This document shows, one piece after another, positions 7,672 through 16,179 of a stretch of DNA of 49,631 nt. How positions within the stretch are numbered: position 1 is the stretch's first letter; each line of letters starts with the position of its first letter. The DNA lies in assembly GCA_964486935.1 (NCBI GenBank), contig CAZAPG010000056.1, positions 1 through 49,631 on the forward strand, given 5' to 3'. The stretch is from CAZAPG01 sp964486935 (GTDB taxonomy: Bacteria; Chloroflexota; Anaerolineae; 4572-78; J111). Below the pieces are notes generated by a model that searched no databases, had not been told where the DNA came from, and saw nothing but the letters and a program-made list of their open reading frames with translations. Both the position numbers and the translations under genes were made by a program.

Positions 7672-8991
7672 TTAATGTTCAATATTGTTATCTAATACTT
7701 CACGCACCCGGCGCAACAATAAATCGGGGGCAAATGGCTTTGCAAGAAAGTATATGGTTGGGTCTACATCTTGCTGAATAATGCCGATACTGGAATGTCC
7801 AGAAATAAAAAGTATTTTTAAGTGAGGGAAAATTTTTTTAAGCTGATTAGGCAGACTCCCCTTTGTAAGGCGAGGCAGGTTAACATTCGTCACCAAAAGG
7901 TGAACGGTTTGCTCAGAATATTTTCTGGCAATATTCAACCCCTCCTCCCCATCGGCAGCCTCTAATACCTGATACCCCTGCCCGCGCAACACCCGGGCGG
8001 CCAAGTTTCTAACCTCAAATTCATCCTCAACCAGCAGTATGGTTTCAGCGCCTTGCAGTGGCTGCTGGCGCAGATGGGTGATAACCTGGTTCTCTGGCGG
8101 CTCATCAACGCGTGGCAGGTAAACTTTAAAGGTGGTTCCCTGCCCGGGAGCACTGGTAACCAAAATGTAGCCGCTATTTTGCTTGATTATTCCGTAACAA
8201 ATGGCCAACCCCAAACCGGTCCCTTTGCCGGCCTCTTTGGTGGTAAAAAACGGCTCAAACACCTGCCCTTTTATCTCTTCGGTCATGCCGCTGCCGGTAT
8301 CGCTAACGGCTAACATAATATAATTGCCCGGCCTGATTTCTAAATTGTTGTTGAAGTTGGCCGGATTGATGGAGATGTTGGCCGTTTCAATACGCAATTT
8401 TCCGCCATTGGGCATCGCGTCGCGGGCATTGACAACCAAATTAACCAACACCTGCTCAAATTGGGTGGGGTCTACTTTAACCTGGCCCAAGTCAACGGTG
8501 GGGGAATAGATGTATTCTATATTTTGATGAATTAACCGCCGGAGCAGGGTGTCCATTTCAAGCACCAAATCATTCAGGTTGACAATTCTGGCATCGGCAT
8601 CTTGGTTGCGGGTAAGGTTGAGCAGTTGTTGGGTTAATTTGGCAGCTCGCTGCGCTGTTTTTTGGATGCCTTCCAGGTCGCTGGTAATTGGGTGGTCGGG
8701 GGGCAGTTCATTGAGCGACAAGCCTACATACCCCATAATAGCCGTCAACATATTATTAAAATTATGAGCTACACCTCCGGCTAATTGTCCCACCACTTCT
8801 AGTTTTTGCGCCCGCCGCAAAGCCAGTTCTGTCCGTTGAAGTTTGACCTTCAATTCTTCAAATTCAACAATTTGCTGGCGCAAATCGGTTAACTCGCGGA
8901 TAAGTTGCGCTTTTGATTTTTCCTGATCTTGCATGGTGAATTTATTAAACCTTATATTAGATTGCCACTCTTGATTTAAGCCCAAAGTCAA
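7672..8991 (-). CDS. Hybrid histidine kinase with a degenerate receiver domain
   Basis: The product is 439 aa from TTG 8991. A coiled-coil N-terminus is followed by a HisKA domain with the phospho-accepting His76 in GGVAHNFNNML, a HATPase domain (VNLVVNARDAMPNGG, DTGSGMTEEIKGQVFEPFF, GKGTGLGLAI) and a C-terminal receiver (TILLVEDEFEVRNLAARVL). The receiver has Asn369 (codon AAT at 7885-7887) where LLxTDVxxP normally carries the phospho-acceptor Asp; the acidic pair and the FLAKPF lysine remain. No membrane segment is present, so the kinase is soluble. It follows the small NHLP-like gene by 6 nt. The TTG has a very close GGGAG; an ATG at 8934 (MQDQEKSK) is an equally possible start. Confidence 0.9.
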   Translation of the reverse strand: MTLGLNQEWQSNIRFNKFTMQDQEKSKAQLIRELTDLRQQIVEFEELKVKLQRTELALRRAQKLEVVGQLAGGVAHNFNNMLTAIMGYVGLSLNELPPDHPITSDLEGIQKTAQRAAKLTQQLLNLTRNQDADARIVNLNDLVLEMDTLLRRLIHQNIEYIYSPTVDLGQVKVDPTQFEQVLVNLVVNARDAMPNGGKLRIETANISINPANFNNNLEIRPGNYIMLAVSDTGSGMTEEIKGQVFEPFFTTKEAGKGTGLGLAICYGIIKQNSGYILVTSAPGQGTTFKVYLPRVDEPPENQVITHLRQQPLQGAETILLVEDEFEVRNLAARVLRGQGYQVLEAADGEEGLNIARKYSEQTVHLLVTNVNLPRLTKGSLPNQLKKIFPHLKILFISGHSSIGIIQQDVDPTIYFLAKPFAPDLLLRRVREVLDNNIEH

Positions 8992-8997
8992 GCTCCC

Positions 8998-9297
8998 TTA
9001 AGCCTCCGTATTTAACCAACCATAAATCTGCGATGCAAAATCCGCTAAAGAGACAGCCCTGATGGAGACAACAATCTTTTTATCGTTGGGTGTCAAATAA
9101 AAGTCCTCGTTGTTATAAGTCATTTCAACCGCTTCATCAGGTCGAGTAAGCAGTAGCTCACAAAAGTTTCGGTCAACCAGCGCCGCAGCAATTAGTCGAT
9201 TGATTCCGTTCATTTTGTAAGAATCAACTTTCTTTGTTTCCCTTAATTTTCCTTCCTTCTGTAATGTTCTTAATATTGATGGATTAGGCGCAAACAT
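8998..9297 (-). CDS. Small NHLP/Os1348-like protein
   Basis: The 99-aa protein has no signal peptide. Residues about 30-95 (NRLIAAALVDRNFCELLLTR..., DFYLTPNDKKIVVSIRAVSL, ADFASQIYGWL) resemble the nitrile-hydratase-leader-like (NHLP) / Os1348 family, known from RiPP precursors and stand-alone regulatory-looking proteins in Chloroflexota. Similarity was judged by eye and is moderate. It has no Gly-Gly site or Cys/Thr/Ser-rich core, so it does not look like a classic precursor. It lies between DUF5317 and the histidine kinase, and the 6-nt spacing to the kinase suggests a shared function. A Met at residue 29 is an alternative start close to the domain boundary. Confidence 0.7.
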   Translation of the reverse strand: MFAPNPSILRTLQKEGKLRETKKVDSYKMNGINRLIAAALVDRNFCELLLTRPDEAVEMTYNNEDFYLTPNDKKIVVSIRAVSLADFASQIYGWLNTEA

Positions 9298-9414
9298 TTC
9301 AATGATTTTTCTTTCAAAATTGCCAATCTGGCCATTTTGTGCCAGTTGGATCTGCGGATAATAGGGTAGTTAAATTTTTTTGAAGAAGTTGATGCGAAAA
9401 ATTGGTTAAGCGGT

Positions 9415-9996
9415 TTATTTTATCTGCAATTGGTAGGGCCGGGCATTGGTTGACGCCTGTAAGGAGGCTGATTTGCTGCTCATTGACCACATTAACCAGA
9501 AGGCTCCGGCAGCAATTAACACATCGCCTATGCTGTAAGCCACCGAGTATGAGGGCAACCGCAGAAAAAAGCGGTCTGATAATATCCACAATCTGGTATT
9601 GGCTACCGGCAAAACAATATCTTTAGTGGCGCCAAGGCGCTGGCCAGGCTGCCACTCTGATATCCCCAGGCTGCCAACCATTTCAGGGGTAATGGGCATC
9701 AAACCGCCGTTCAATACTATGACCAGCAAATTTAGCAGCAGGCCCGCCCCCAAAACAGACATTCCGGGCAGGGAACGATTAAACCAAACTACCACCAACA
9801 ACAAACTTTGAGATGTCACCAACCCAAGGGCTACCTGTTTATCGCTACCCCACCGTAGCGTTGCCGTTTGAAGGATGATGGCCGCAACCGCCAGCCAGGC
9901 AAAAGAAAAGTCGGGGGGCGTCAAGCGACGCCGCCCGACTCGCGCCCGGACGAGGCTGGCCAGCAATCCAGCAATTACGGACAATGATAAAATCAT
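9415..9996 (-). CDS. DUF5317 family membrane protein
   Basis: The 193-aa product is mostly hydrophobic, with about five membrane helices (LSVIAGLLASLV, FAWLAVAAIILQTATL, LVTSQSLLLVVVWF, VLGAGLLLNLLVIVLN, SIGDVLIAAGAFWLMW). The conserved stretch LLLNLLVIVLNGGLMPITPE is typical of DUF5317. The function is unknown. The start ATG has AAGAG upstream and lies 21 nt after the 44-aa peptide gene, so the two are almost certainly co-transcribed. The 117 nt after its stop hold no gene I can support. Confidence 0.85.
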   Translation of the reverse strand: MILSLSVIAGLLASLVRARVGRRRLTPPDFSFAWLAVAAIILQTATLRWGSDKQVALGLVTSQSLLLVVVWFNRSLPGMSVLGAGLLLNLLVIVLNGGLMPITPEMVGSLGISEWQPGQRLGATKDIVLPVANTRLWILSDRFFLRLPSYSVAYSIGDVLIAAGAFWLMWSMSSKSASLQASTNARPYQLQIK

Positions 9997-10017
9997 TTTA
10001 TTCTCTTGATAATGGTA

Positions 10018-10152
10018 TTAGTGTCCACCACCCGCCGGCGCCCCGGCCCCAATAACCAGACAAACCAGGGTAAAGGTTAACAGAGCCAATTTAAGATGGC
10101 GCGGCTCAACTTTGTTTAAGGCGAAGCTCATTTTGAACAGTTGGTTTTTCAT
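10018..10152 (-). CDS. 44-residue single-helix membrane peptide
   Basis: A short ORF runs from ATG at 10152-10150 to TAA at 10018 and has GGAG 9 nt upstream. The peptide starts MKNQLFKMSFALNK, has a basic patch (VEPRHLK), one hydrophobic helix (LALLTFTLVCLVIGAG) and a small-residue tail, APAGGGH. Its spacing to DUF5317 (21 nt) and its clean ribosome site support it as real. It could be a membrane subunit of DUF5317, or an exported signalling peptide given the nearby kinase and TPR-type regulator. Neither role is shown by sequence alone. Confidence 0.7.
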   Translation of the reverse strand: MKNQLFKMSFALNKVEPRHLKLALLTFTLVCLVIGAGAPAGGGH

Positions 10153-10255
10153 TATTTAATTCTCCTCATATGTTTAATAATTTTATGGTGAAGTTTTTAT
10201 AGGCTAAGTTTCGCAGCCAGCGGTCTTGCGGGTGGTCTAATAAGAGGCTAAAAAC

Positions 10256-10285
10256 AAAAAAATCGGCCAAAAAGGCCGATTTTTT
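10256..10285. terminator. Bidirectional intrinsic terminator after the BTAD regulator gene
   Basis: AAAAAATCGGCC (10257-10268) and GGCCGATTTTTT (10274-10285) form a 12-bp stem around a 5-A loop, with a T-run on either strand. It lies 28 nt past the stop of the MalT/BTAD gene and upstream of the peptide-DUF5317-kinase unit, so the latter needs its own promoter within about 10153-10255. Confidence 0.92.
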
Positions 10286-10313
10286 AAGGTTGAGGAGAGG
10301 AAGATTAAGCGAG

Positions 10314-13300
10314 TCAGACTTGAAGCAGGGTCTGGAATAAATTTTTTGTTTGGGGAGAAACCGGAACATTGACTTCATCGTATAAAACCTGCCGGCATTG
10401 TTCAAATTTGGCTTTAACCGCTGCGCTATCCCCCATAGCGGCATAAGCGCGCATGGCCAGCCGGTAAGCCTGTTCCAGGTAAGGGTTTTCAGTTGCTATT
10501 TGGTTGCAATAATAGATAGTCTGCTCATATACCCCGTGCTTTAAATGAATCTCCGATAGCTTGAGCAAGGCATTAACATATTTGCCAGAAAGATTTTCTC
10601 GCTCGGCCAAAACCCACTCGCCGTTTATATCAGGCAAAAAAGCGCCCTTGTACAGATTGATGGCGGTTCGGTAGGCTTCTATCTGCTGTAGCGGCGAAGC
10701 ATTTAACGACCTGGCCCGCGCGATTTGCCGTTCAAACGCTTCAACATCGTAATCGTAATCTAACTGGCGATTGAAATAGTAACGGTCTTCATCGGCGTCA
10801 AAAATAATAACTTCTTTGGTAAACATTTGACGCAAACGGTAAACGGTATTTTTGAATTGTCGCTTGAGTTTGCCGGGGGAGATATCCGGCCCAATAACCA
10901 GGCCAATATCCTCGCGTCTGATGCCTTCCGGGTGTGTTACCAAATAGAAAAAATATTCGCGCATCAAATCCGAATTTTGCCATTTGGTGCTGGTGATGAT
11001 AGTATCGCCAAACACCACCCGGCTTTGTCCAAACGCCTGTATTTGCAGGCGGGGCGGCGTAACCGGCACAATTGTGGCCTGCTTGCGCAAACGCCGGCGC
11101 AGGGTTGGAATAGACTGCTCATGGTCGCCAATCATTTTTAGCAGTTGCCTGATTTGCGGCCCCAGCTCAACATCCGGCTCAAGGGTGAGAAGCGCATTTT
11201 TAATTTGTTTACCGGTAATTACCAGCAGATGCTTCTTCTCCAGCTTTATGGCTACCTCAAAAGCGCGAGCCAGGTATTGAGCTGCGGGTGGCAACTGGTT
11301 GTTAAAACAATGAGCCTGAGCCAGAAACATCAAAGCGCGAATGTGCTCGTACCGCTGTTTTTCGTCGATTACACGAGTCACTTCTTCTAAATGGTTAATT
11401 GCTTTTGGCCATTGTTGCATGTCCAGCGCCAACCGGCCCATTTCCAATTCATATAATCCCTGCTCATAATTAGAGCCGCTCTGTTGTACCATGTCATTTA
11501 CCTGCTTAAGTATGGCGCGTGTTTGGGCAAAATCGCCGGCAGCGCGGAGAAGCGCAGCTTTGGCTAACATTGTATAAAAGCGTAAAAAACCGTGGTTCAT
11601 TTTTTGAGCCAGCTCATAAGCCTGCTCATAAGCAGCCAGCGCCGCCTCCGCATCCTCCAAATCAACAAACAAATCACCCAAACTGGCCAGCCCCATCGAC
11701 TCCACATAAGTGTAGCCGCTTTGTTTGGCCAAAGAGATGGCCTGCTCCAGGTTTTCTTTGGCTATATCATACTGACCCATAGAATGGTAAATAACCGCCA
11801 AATTATTGAGCAGGTTTGCCTGCCGGGTCAGGTTGCCAACTTCTTGCCAATATTCTAATGACCTGAGGCAGTGGTCAATGGCCCGGCTGTATTGCCCAAT
11901 ATTGAGATAAGCCACACCTAACTCCAGCCGAAGAATAGCCGCATCTTGCAGTTGGGCCAGCGAAAGGCAGAAACTGAGAGCCTGCTCCCAACAGGTAATT
12001 GTTTCATTTAAGTGCCCCAGGTAATGCAAGGCTGCGCCCCTGGCCCGCAATACCTGGCCCTGCAAACTGTTGATTGAGTTAAATTGGCGACAAATTTCCG
12101 CCGCCCTGTCTGCATCGGCCAAAGCGGCTTGATAATAACCTTTGAAGCGATAGGCGGTTGACCGCCACAACAGGGTTTGGGTTAAATAAAATGGGTCATC
12201 GGCGCTGTTTAGCGCTTCCTCGGCCTGATTCAAATGGATTAGCCCTTCGTCTATTTGTCCCAGAGTGGTTTTTGCAAAACCGTCCATAGCTATCAGCCGG
12301 GGGTAAGCCAGCCAGGTTTCCGGCGGCAATTGCGCAATCCATCGCTCCAGCGTTACTAATCGGCCAGAGCAAATCATCGACTCTCCGGCCTGCTCAATTA
12401 GGGCGGCTGTGGCCGGCATGTCGGCCAGTTGGTTGAAATAAACCTCGTGTGCTTTTTCCCACTTATTCTGCCCAGCAAATACCTGGCCCAACCGCTTCAA
12501 AATATGCTGGCGCACTTTAGGCTGATTGATTTTAATTTGATGCTGTAAAAAGTCTTGAAACAGGTGATGATATCTCAGCTTGTTTCCAACCCGTAAGACA
12601 AATAGATTTTCTTGGGCAGCGGTTTCTATTAAAGCCGACCAGTCGCCGGGGCCTAACACAGCCTGGCACAGGTCGGCATCAAACTCTCCCAGCAGCGATG
12701 TTTGCAGCAAAAAGTTTTGCATGGCAACCGGTTGTTGATTAAGCACCTGCTGCGCCAGGTAGTCGTACAAGCCTACACTTTCTGCAATTTGCCGCAGCCG
12801 CAGTTGCTCTGTTTTATCTTTCCAATCTGACTGGACCGATAGCAGCAGCCCGGTAATCCAGCCTTCGGTTTTGTGCGCCAGGGTTTGAGCGGCGGTTTCC
12901 GAGAGCGTTAAATTGTAGTTTTGTAACACCAAAGCCTGAATTTCATCGCTTTGAAAAGCCAGCTCATTTAAACCAAAGCCAATGGCCTGCCGCCGGGCGG
13001 TGAGCAAGATTACATCAATATTAACCAGCCTGCGCGACGAAACAACAATATGGCAATTTTCGTCAACGTGCTGAATAAATTGATCCATAAAATATTTGAT
13101 GGTCGCATCATCATTGACCAGATGGTAATCATCTAAAATTAGCGCAAAATGTTCGTGAACATGCTCATATAGCTCATTGACAATGGCCGTAACCAGGCGG
13201 TCTAGCGCTGTAGTGTCAAACAAGGCGCCATCCAGCAGAGAGGCAGATTGTCCAAAGTTGGGAAACTGTTGAGCTATTGAGGCAATAAAATGGGCAATAA

Positions 13301-13529
13301 AGCGGTGGGGGTCATTGTCTAAATTATCAACCGAGTACCAGCAAACCGGTATGTCAAGCTGATGGGCCACATCAACCAGCACCGAGGTTTTTCCATAGCC
13401 GGCCGGGGCGGTGATAACCATTAATTTATAATCCACCAGGTCATCAAACAACTTGTTCAGGCGCAAACGCGATAGCAAATCTGCCCGTCGGCGTGGCAAA
13501 ATTATTTTGGTTCGGGTAATAGGGTGCAA
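10314..13529 (-). CDS. MalT-like STAND ATPase transcriptional regulator with BTAD domain
   Basis: The 1071-aa product starts at TTG 13529, with AAAGGAGG 7 nt upstream. Residues about 1-300 are a MalT/LuxR-large-type NTPase with Walker A APAGYGKTSVL (about 40) and Walker B FALILDDYHLV. A helical arm and a TPR region follow (about 380-830; many ..LAYLNIGQYSRAIDH..-type units). The C-terminus carries a winged helix (WQNSDLMREYFFYLVTHPEG, KLKRQFKNTVYRLRQMF) and a bacterial transcriptional activator domain (about 940-1071; AYRTAINLYKGAFLPDINGEW). The DNA-binding part is thus SARP-like. Such proteins usually oligomerise on a small ligand or peptide bound by the TPRs. The upstream promoter and downstream terminator make it monocistronic. 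It adjoins the peptide locus, which it may control. Confidence 0.92.
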   Translation of the reverse strand: MHPITRTKIILPRRRADLLSRLRLNKLFDDLVDYKLMVITAPAGYGKTSVLVDVAHQLDIPVCWYSVDNLDNDPHRFIAHFIASIAQQFPNFGQSASLLDGALFDTTALDRLVTAIVNELYEHVHEHFALILDDYHLVNDDATIKYFMDQFIQHVDENCHIVVSSRRLVNIDVILLTARRQAIGFGLNELAFQSDEIQALVLQNYNLTLSETAAQTLAHKTEGWITGLLLSVQSDWKDKTEQLRLRQIAESVGLYDYLAQQVLNQQPVAMQNFLLQTSLLGEFDADLCQAVLGPGDWSALIETAAQENLFVLRVGNKLRYHHLFQDFLQHQIKINQPKVRQHILKRLGQVFAGQNKWEKAHEVYFNQLADMPATAALIEQAGESMICSGRLVTLERWIAQLPPETWLAYPRLIAMDGFAKTTLGQIDEGLIHLNQAEEALNSADDPFYLTQTLLWRSTAYRFKGYYQAALADADRAAEICRQFNSINSLQGQVLRARGAALHYLGHLNETITCWEQALSFCLSLAQLQDAAILRLELGVAYLNIGQYSRAIDHCLRSLEYWQEVGNLTRQANLLNNLAVIYHSMGQYDIAKENLEQAISLAKQSGYTYVESMGLASLGDLFVDLEDAEAALAAYEQAYELAQKMNHGFLRFYTMLAKAALLRAAGDFAQTRAILKQVNDMVQQSGSNYEQGLYELEMGRLALDMQQWPKAINHLEEVTRVIDEKQRYEHIRALMFLAQAHCFNNQLPPAAQYLARAFEVAIKLEKKHLLVITGKQIKNALLTLEPDVELGPQIRQLLKMIGDHEQSIPTLRRRLRKQATIVPVTPPRLQIQAFGQSRVVFGDTIITSTKWQNSDLMREYFFYLVTHPEGIRREDIGLVIGPDISPGKLKRQFKNTVYRLRQMFTKEVIIFDADEDRYYFNRQLDYDYDVEAFERQIARARSLNASPLQQIEAYRTAINLYKGAFLPDINGEWVLAERENLSGKYVNALLKLSEIHLKHGVYEQTIYYCNQIATENPYLEQAYRLAMRAYAAMGDSAAVKAKFEQCRQVLYDEVNVPVSPQTKNLFQTLLQV

Positions 13530-13610
13530 TTTATAGCCTCCTTTTAACTACCAAATGGACGCTGAATAAATGAGTGGTTGAAAGAGAGGAAATTGAAAAA
13601 TGTAACCGGT

Positions 13611-13639
13611 AGTATACCGTTTTTATTATTTTTTGAAAA
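13611..13639 (-). promoter_or_regulatory. Predicted sigma-70-type promoter of the BTAD regulator gene
   Basis: On the minus strand TTTTCA (13639-13634) and TATACT (13616-13611) are separated by 17 nt. The leader to the TTG start would be about 75 nt. The -10 is close to consensus and the -35 matches at four positions. Confidence 0.45.
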
Positions 13640-13683
13640 CATGTTGATAAAGGATAATAACCGTAACTATTATCTATAAATGA

Positions 13684-14379
13684 TTAGTCTGTTACGTTTG
13701 GCTGCTGGCCGGAGTCTTCAAAAATAAGGTGGGTTCGTTCAATCTCGGCCCAGTTTTCGGCCAGGCCAAGCGCCTTCAAGACAGATTCGGGCCGCAAGTT
13801 GCCAAATTGACCGGCAGTGACGCGCATCCGCAAAACCGCCTCACCCTCGGCCACCGAGTCAAGATGCAATGTATGCAGCCACGGGCGCAGGTCAATCTCT
13901 TCTGGTTTGCCCCGGCGCTGGCGGGTTTGGATAAGTTTGTCTGCGGCCAGCAGGTTAGCAATGCGTTGAGATAATCTTTCGACCGGCAAATCGGTTTCAA
14001 CCGTTACCCGATACTCGGCCTGACGCACAAGTTGTTGCAGGGTGGGAGCGTTGAGAGGAACTTCTGCAATGGAGTTTAGCCCGATGCCCTCCGGCAGGGC
14101 ATCTCTGATTTTGGAGAGTACATTCTTCGGGTCAAGCGGCTCGGATACAATGATATCAACAATTTCCGCCGCGCCGGTGGCGCCCAATGGCAGCCCCGAA
14201 GCAAATTGCATTTTGGGCCTAGGGTTAAAACCCTGCGAGTATAGCAGCGGAATTTGAGCGCGCCGTAAGGCCCGTTCCCAGGCCAGGGCCAAATCTAAAT
14301 GAGAGATATATTTTACCGCCTTTTTTTTGGCAAAAATAAGCCGGTAGCGATACCTGGCCGGTTGGTTGGGGTCGGTCAT
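13684..14379 (-). CDS. TIGR03936/DUF2344 family protein
   Basis: The 231-aa product opens with YRYRLIFAKKKAVKYISHLD and contains RRAQIPLLYSQGFNPRPKM and FASGLPLGATGAAEIVDI, the conserved start of the DUF2344 (TIGR03936, radical-SAM-linked) family. Members are usually fused to or beside a B12-binding radical SAM protein, often near rplU/rpmA. Here no radical SAM gene is nearby, although rplU/rpmA lie about 21 kb away. The biochemical role is unknown. It overlaps the NUDIX gene by 4 nt (ATGA), so translation is probably coupled. Confidence 0.9.
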   Translation of the reverse strand: MTDPNQPARYRYRLIFAKKKAVKYISHLDLALAWERALRRAQIPLLYSQGFNPRPKMQFASGLPLGATGAAEIVDIIVSEPLDPKNVLSKIRDALPEGIGLNSIAEVPLNAPTLQQLVRQAEYRVTVETDLPVERLSQRIANLLAADKLIQTRQRRGKPEEIDLRPWLHTLHLDSVAEGEAVLRMRVTAGQFGNLRPESVLKALGLAENWAEIERTHLIFEDSGQQPNVTD

Positions 14380-14819
14380 AATTTTCCATTCATGATCCGG
14401 CGCAGTAACATTTTAGTGGTTTCAGAAATAGGCAGGCCGGGCTGTTCAACATCGGCCAGGGTAAACCAGCCGGCATCGCGCACATCATCAGAGGGACAAA
14501 GGGGTTGGGTGGGGTCAACTGCCTCGGCCAGCAGGTCAACAATTACGTAATGGTATTTAACCCGCCCCGCCGCGTCGCGCTGAATGCCATCAAAGGTATG
14601 GACAACCTCTCCGGCCCGCACCTGCAGGCCGGTTTCTTCCATCACTTCGCGCTCGGCGGCGGCTTGCAAAGTTTCGCCCAGCTCTACGCTGCCCCCCGGA
14701 ATGGCCCACAACCCCTTGGCCGGAGCCTGACCCCGCAGAACCAGCAGCACTTTATCTTCATGAAAAACTACCGCCCCCACGGCTACGCGGGGGGCATCGG
14801 GATATATTTTGCTTGCCAT
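14376..14819 (-). CDS. NUDIX hydrolase
   Basis: The 147-aa product contains a complete NUDIX box, with G43, E49, R57, E58, E61, E62 and G64 in GX5EX7REUXEEXGU order (GGSVELGETLQAAAEREVME). This box binds the metal and cleaves nucleoside-diphosphate-linked substrates. Flanking residues (LLVLRGQAPAKGLWAIPGG) resemble the MutT/ADP-ribose pyrophosphatase-like group, but the substrate cannot be assigned. It is the first gene of a two-gene unit with DUF2344. The ATG at 14819 starts just before the family's conserved beginning. Confidence 0.93.
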   Translation of the reverse strand: MASKIYPDAPRVAVGAVVFHEDKVLLVLRGQAPAKGLWAIPGGSVELGETLQAAAEREVMEETGLQVRAGEVVHTFDGIQRDAAGRVKYHYVIVDLLAEAVDPTQPLCPSDDVRDAGWFTLADVEQPGLPISETTKMLLRRIMNGKL

Positions 14820-14961
14820 TTGAAATGTATATTACCAACGTTTTTTGGAGCAAGCAAACCTGTACCGAATCTACGGGCCTTTTGCTGAGGCCCTTATCTC
14901 GTGTTACAATTACCCCCGATAACGATTTGCGATTTTGGATTTACGATTAAACGGAGCAGCG

Positions 14962-14981
14962 GCCGGCGGTCTGCCGCCGGC
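14962..14981. other. GC-only hairpin in the leader of the coiled-coil gene
   Basis: GCCGGCGG (14962-14969) and CCGCCGGC (14974-14981) form a perfect 8-bp stem with a TCTG loop, 14 nt upstream of the GAGGAG ribosome site. It could be a short dispersed palindrome or a 5'-UTR structure that affects translation. The AT-rich sequence before it (GATTTGCGATTTTGGATT) is a degenerate tandem motif. Confidence 0.4.
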
Positions 14982-15007
14982 GGTCGTATTTATTGAGGAG
15001 TACCTTC

Positions 15008-16177
15008 ATGGACACAGCCCAGCTTTCAGCGCAACTGGAGGCGCTAGAGCAAAAATACCAGGCCGCGCAATCAACCATTGCCCGGCTGCAACAGCGGATC
15101 GAAAGCCAGGAATACCAGTTGCAGCAGCAAACGCAACAGTTTGAACAACTACAGCAGCAACTGGCCGATGCCCAGGCCCAACTGGCCCAAATGCCTCAGG
15201 TTGACCGGCAATTAGAGCATTTCAAAGGCGAGATGCTGCAAATGATAGAGCAGCGCTTTGGACGCCGGCAGCCGGCCCTGCCCGAAACCGGCAGCGGGCT
15301 AATGAGTCAGCAGCTTGAAAACCACACCAGGGCGCTAAACGAACTGCGCCGCGAGGTTGAAAAATTACAGCGTTTTGACGAACAAATTGCTCTGGCCCGG
15401 GCCGAATCGACCCGCCTCAACAAAGAAGTGCATCAGGTGCAGGCCGACGTGGATAATTTGAACAAGCAGCTTGAAGAGCGGGTCAAACCGCTGCGCTTTA
15501 TCGACGAGCAACAGCGCAACTCCGCCCGTAACCTGGCCGAACTTCAGGCCCAACTGCCCGACCTGCACCGCAAAATCGAGTCTAACCTCTCCAAAATTCG
15601 GCTGATTGAGCAACAAACCCCGCAATTTACCAAATACGAAGCCGCCCTCGATGGTATCCGCGAGGAGATTCGCCGCCACCGCGAGCGCCTGGATTTTCAA
15701 ATTGCCGAGCGCGAGCGTCAGCTTAAAAACTGGACCGACCTGGCCCAGGCCACCGAAAAACGGCTCAAAGAAAATGAAACATTAATGGAAAAATACGCCG
15801 AACATTACCAGCTCAACAAACGGGCGCTGGCCTCGCTGCAAGATTTTCAGGAGCGGTTGCAGCGCGAGCAACACCGCTTTGGCGAGCTTCAGCGGCTGGC
15901 CGAAGAGCGCCAGCGGGCCGAACTGGAGAAATTTCAGGCAGATTATGAGCAGCGCTGGAAAAAACAAAGTATGGAGCTTGAACCTCAATTTGGCGACTTT
16001 CAGAAAAATTTAGAATCGTTACAACAACGCCTGAGCGACCTCTCTAAGCTGGCTCAAACCCTGGAAGCGCAAATGAGCCTGGTTCAGCAAATTATTGAAG
16101 AAGACGCCCAGTCTCGCGCCCTGGCCGTAAGCCACTGGCAAGAACGGCTGGAAGAATTAGCCAACGGGCAGAGCTAA
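15008..16177 (+). CDS. Long coiled-coil protein of unknown function
   Basis: The ATG at 15008 is preceded by GAGGAG 7 nt upstream, and the product is 389 aa. Almost the whole chain is heptad-like and rich in Gln, Glu, Leu, Arg and Ala (QLEALEQKYQAAQSTIARLQ, LEERVKPLRFIDEQQRNSAR). It has no signal peptide or membrane segment. No enzymatic domain is visible, and superficial similarity to SMC-type coiled coils is expected for any such sequence. The stop is 2 nt before the GTG of selB, so the pair is probably one transcript. Whether it has any link to selenocysteine decoding is unknown. Confidence 0.85.
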   Translation: MDTAQLSAQLEALEQKYQAAQSTIARLQQRIESQEYQLQQQTQQFEQLQQQLADAQAQLAQMPQVDRQLEHFKGEMLQMIEQRFGRRQPALPETGSGLMSQQLENHTRALNELRREVEKLQRFDEQIALARAESTRLNKEVHQVQADVDNLNKQLEERVKPLRFIDEQQRNSARNLAELQAQLPDLHRKIESNLSKIRLIEQQTPQFTKYEAALDGIREEIRRHRERLDFQIAERERQLKNWTDLAQATEKRLKENETLMEKYAEHYQLNKRALASLQDFQERLQREQHRFGELQRLAEERQRAELEKFQADYEQRWKKQSMELEPQFGDFQKNLESLQQRLSDLSKLAQTLEAQMSLVQQIIEEDAQSRALAVSHWQERLEELANGQS

Positions 16178-16179
16178 CC

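Noticed and set aside
9314..9589. Minus-strand frame overlapping the end of the DUF5317 gene
   Set aside because: It overlaps 175 nt of a clear membrane-protein gene in another frame, and its translation is not membrane-like or conserved-looking.
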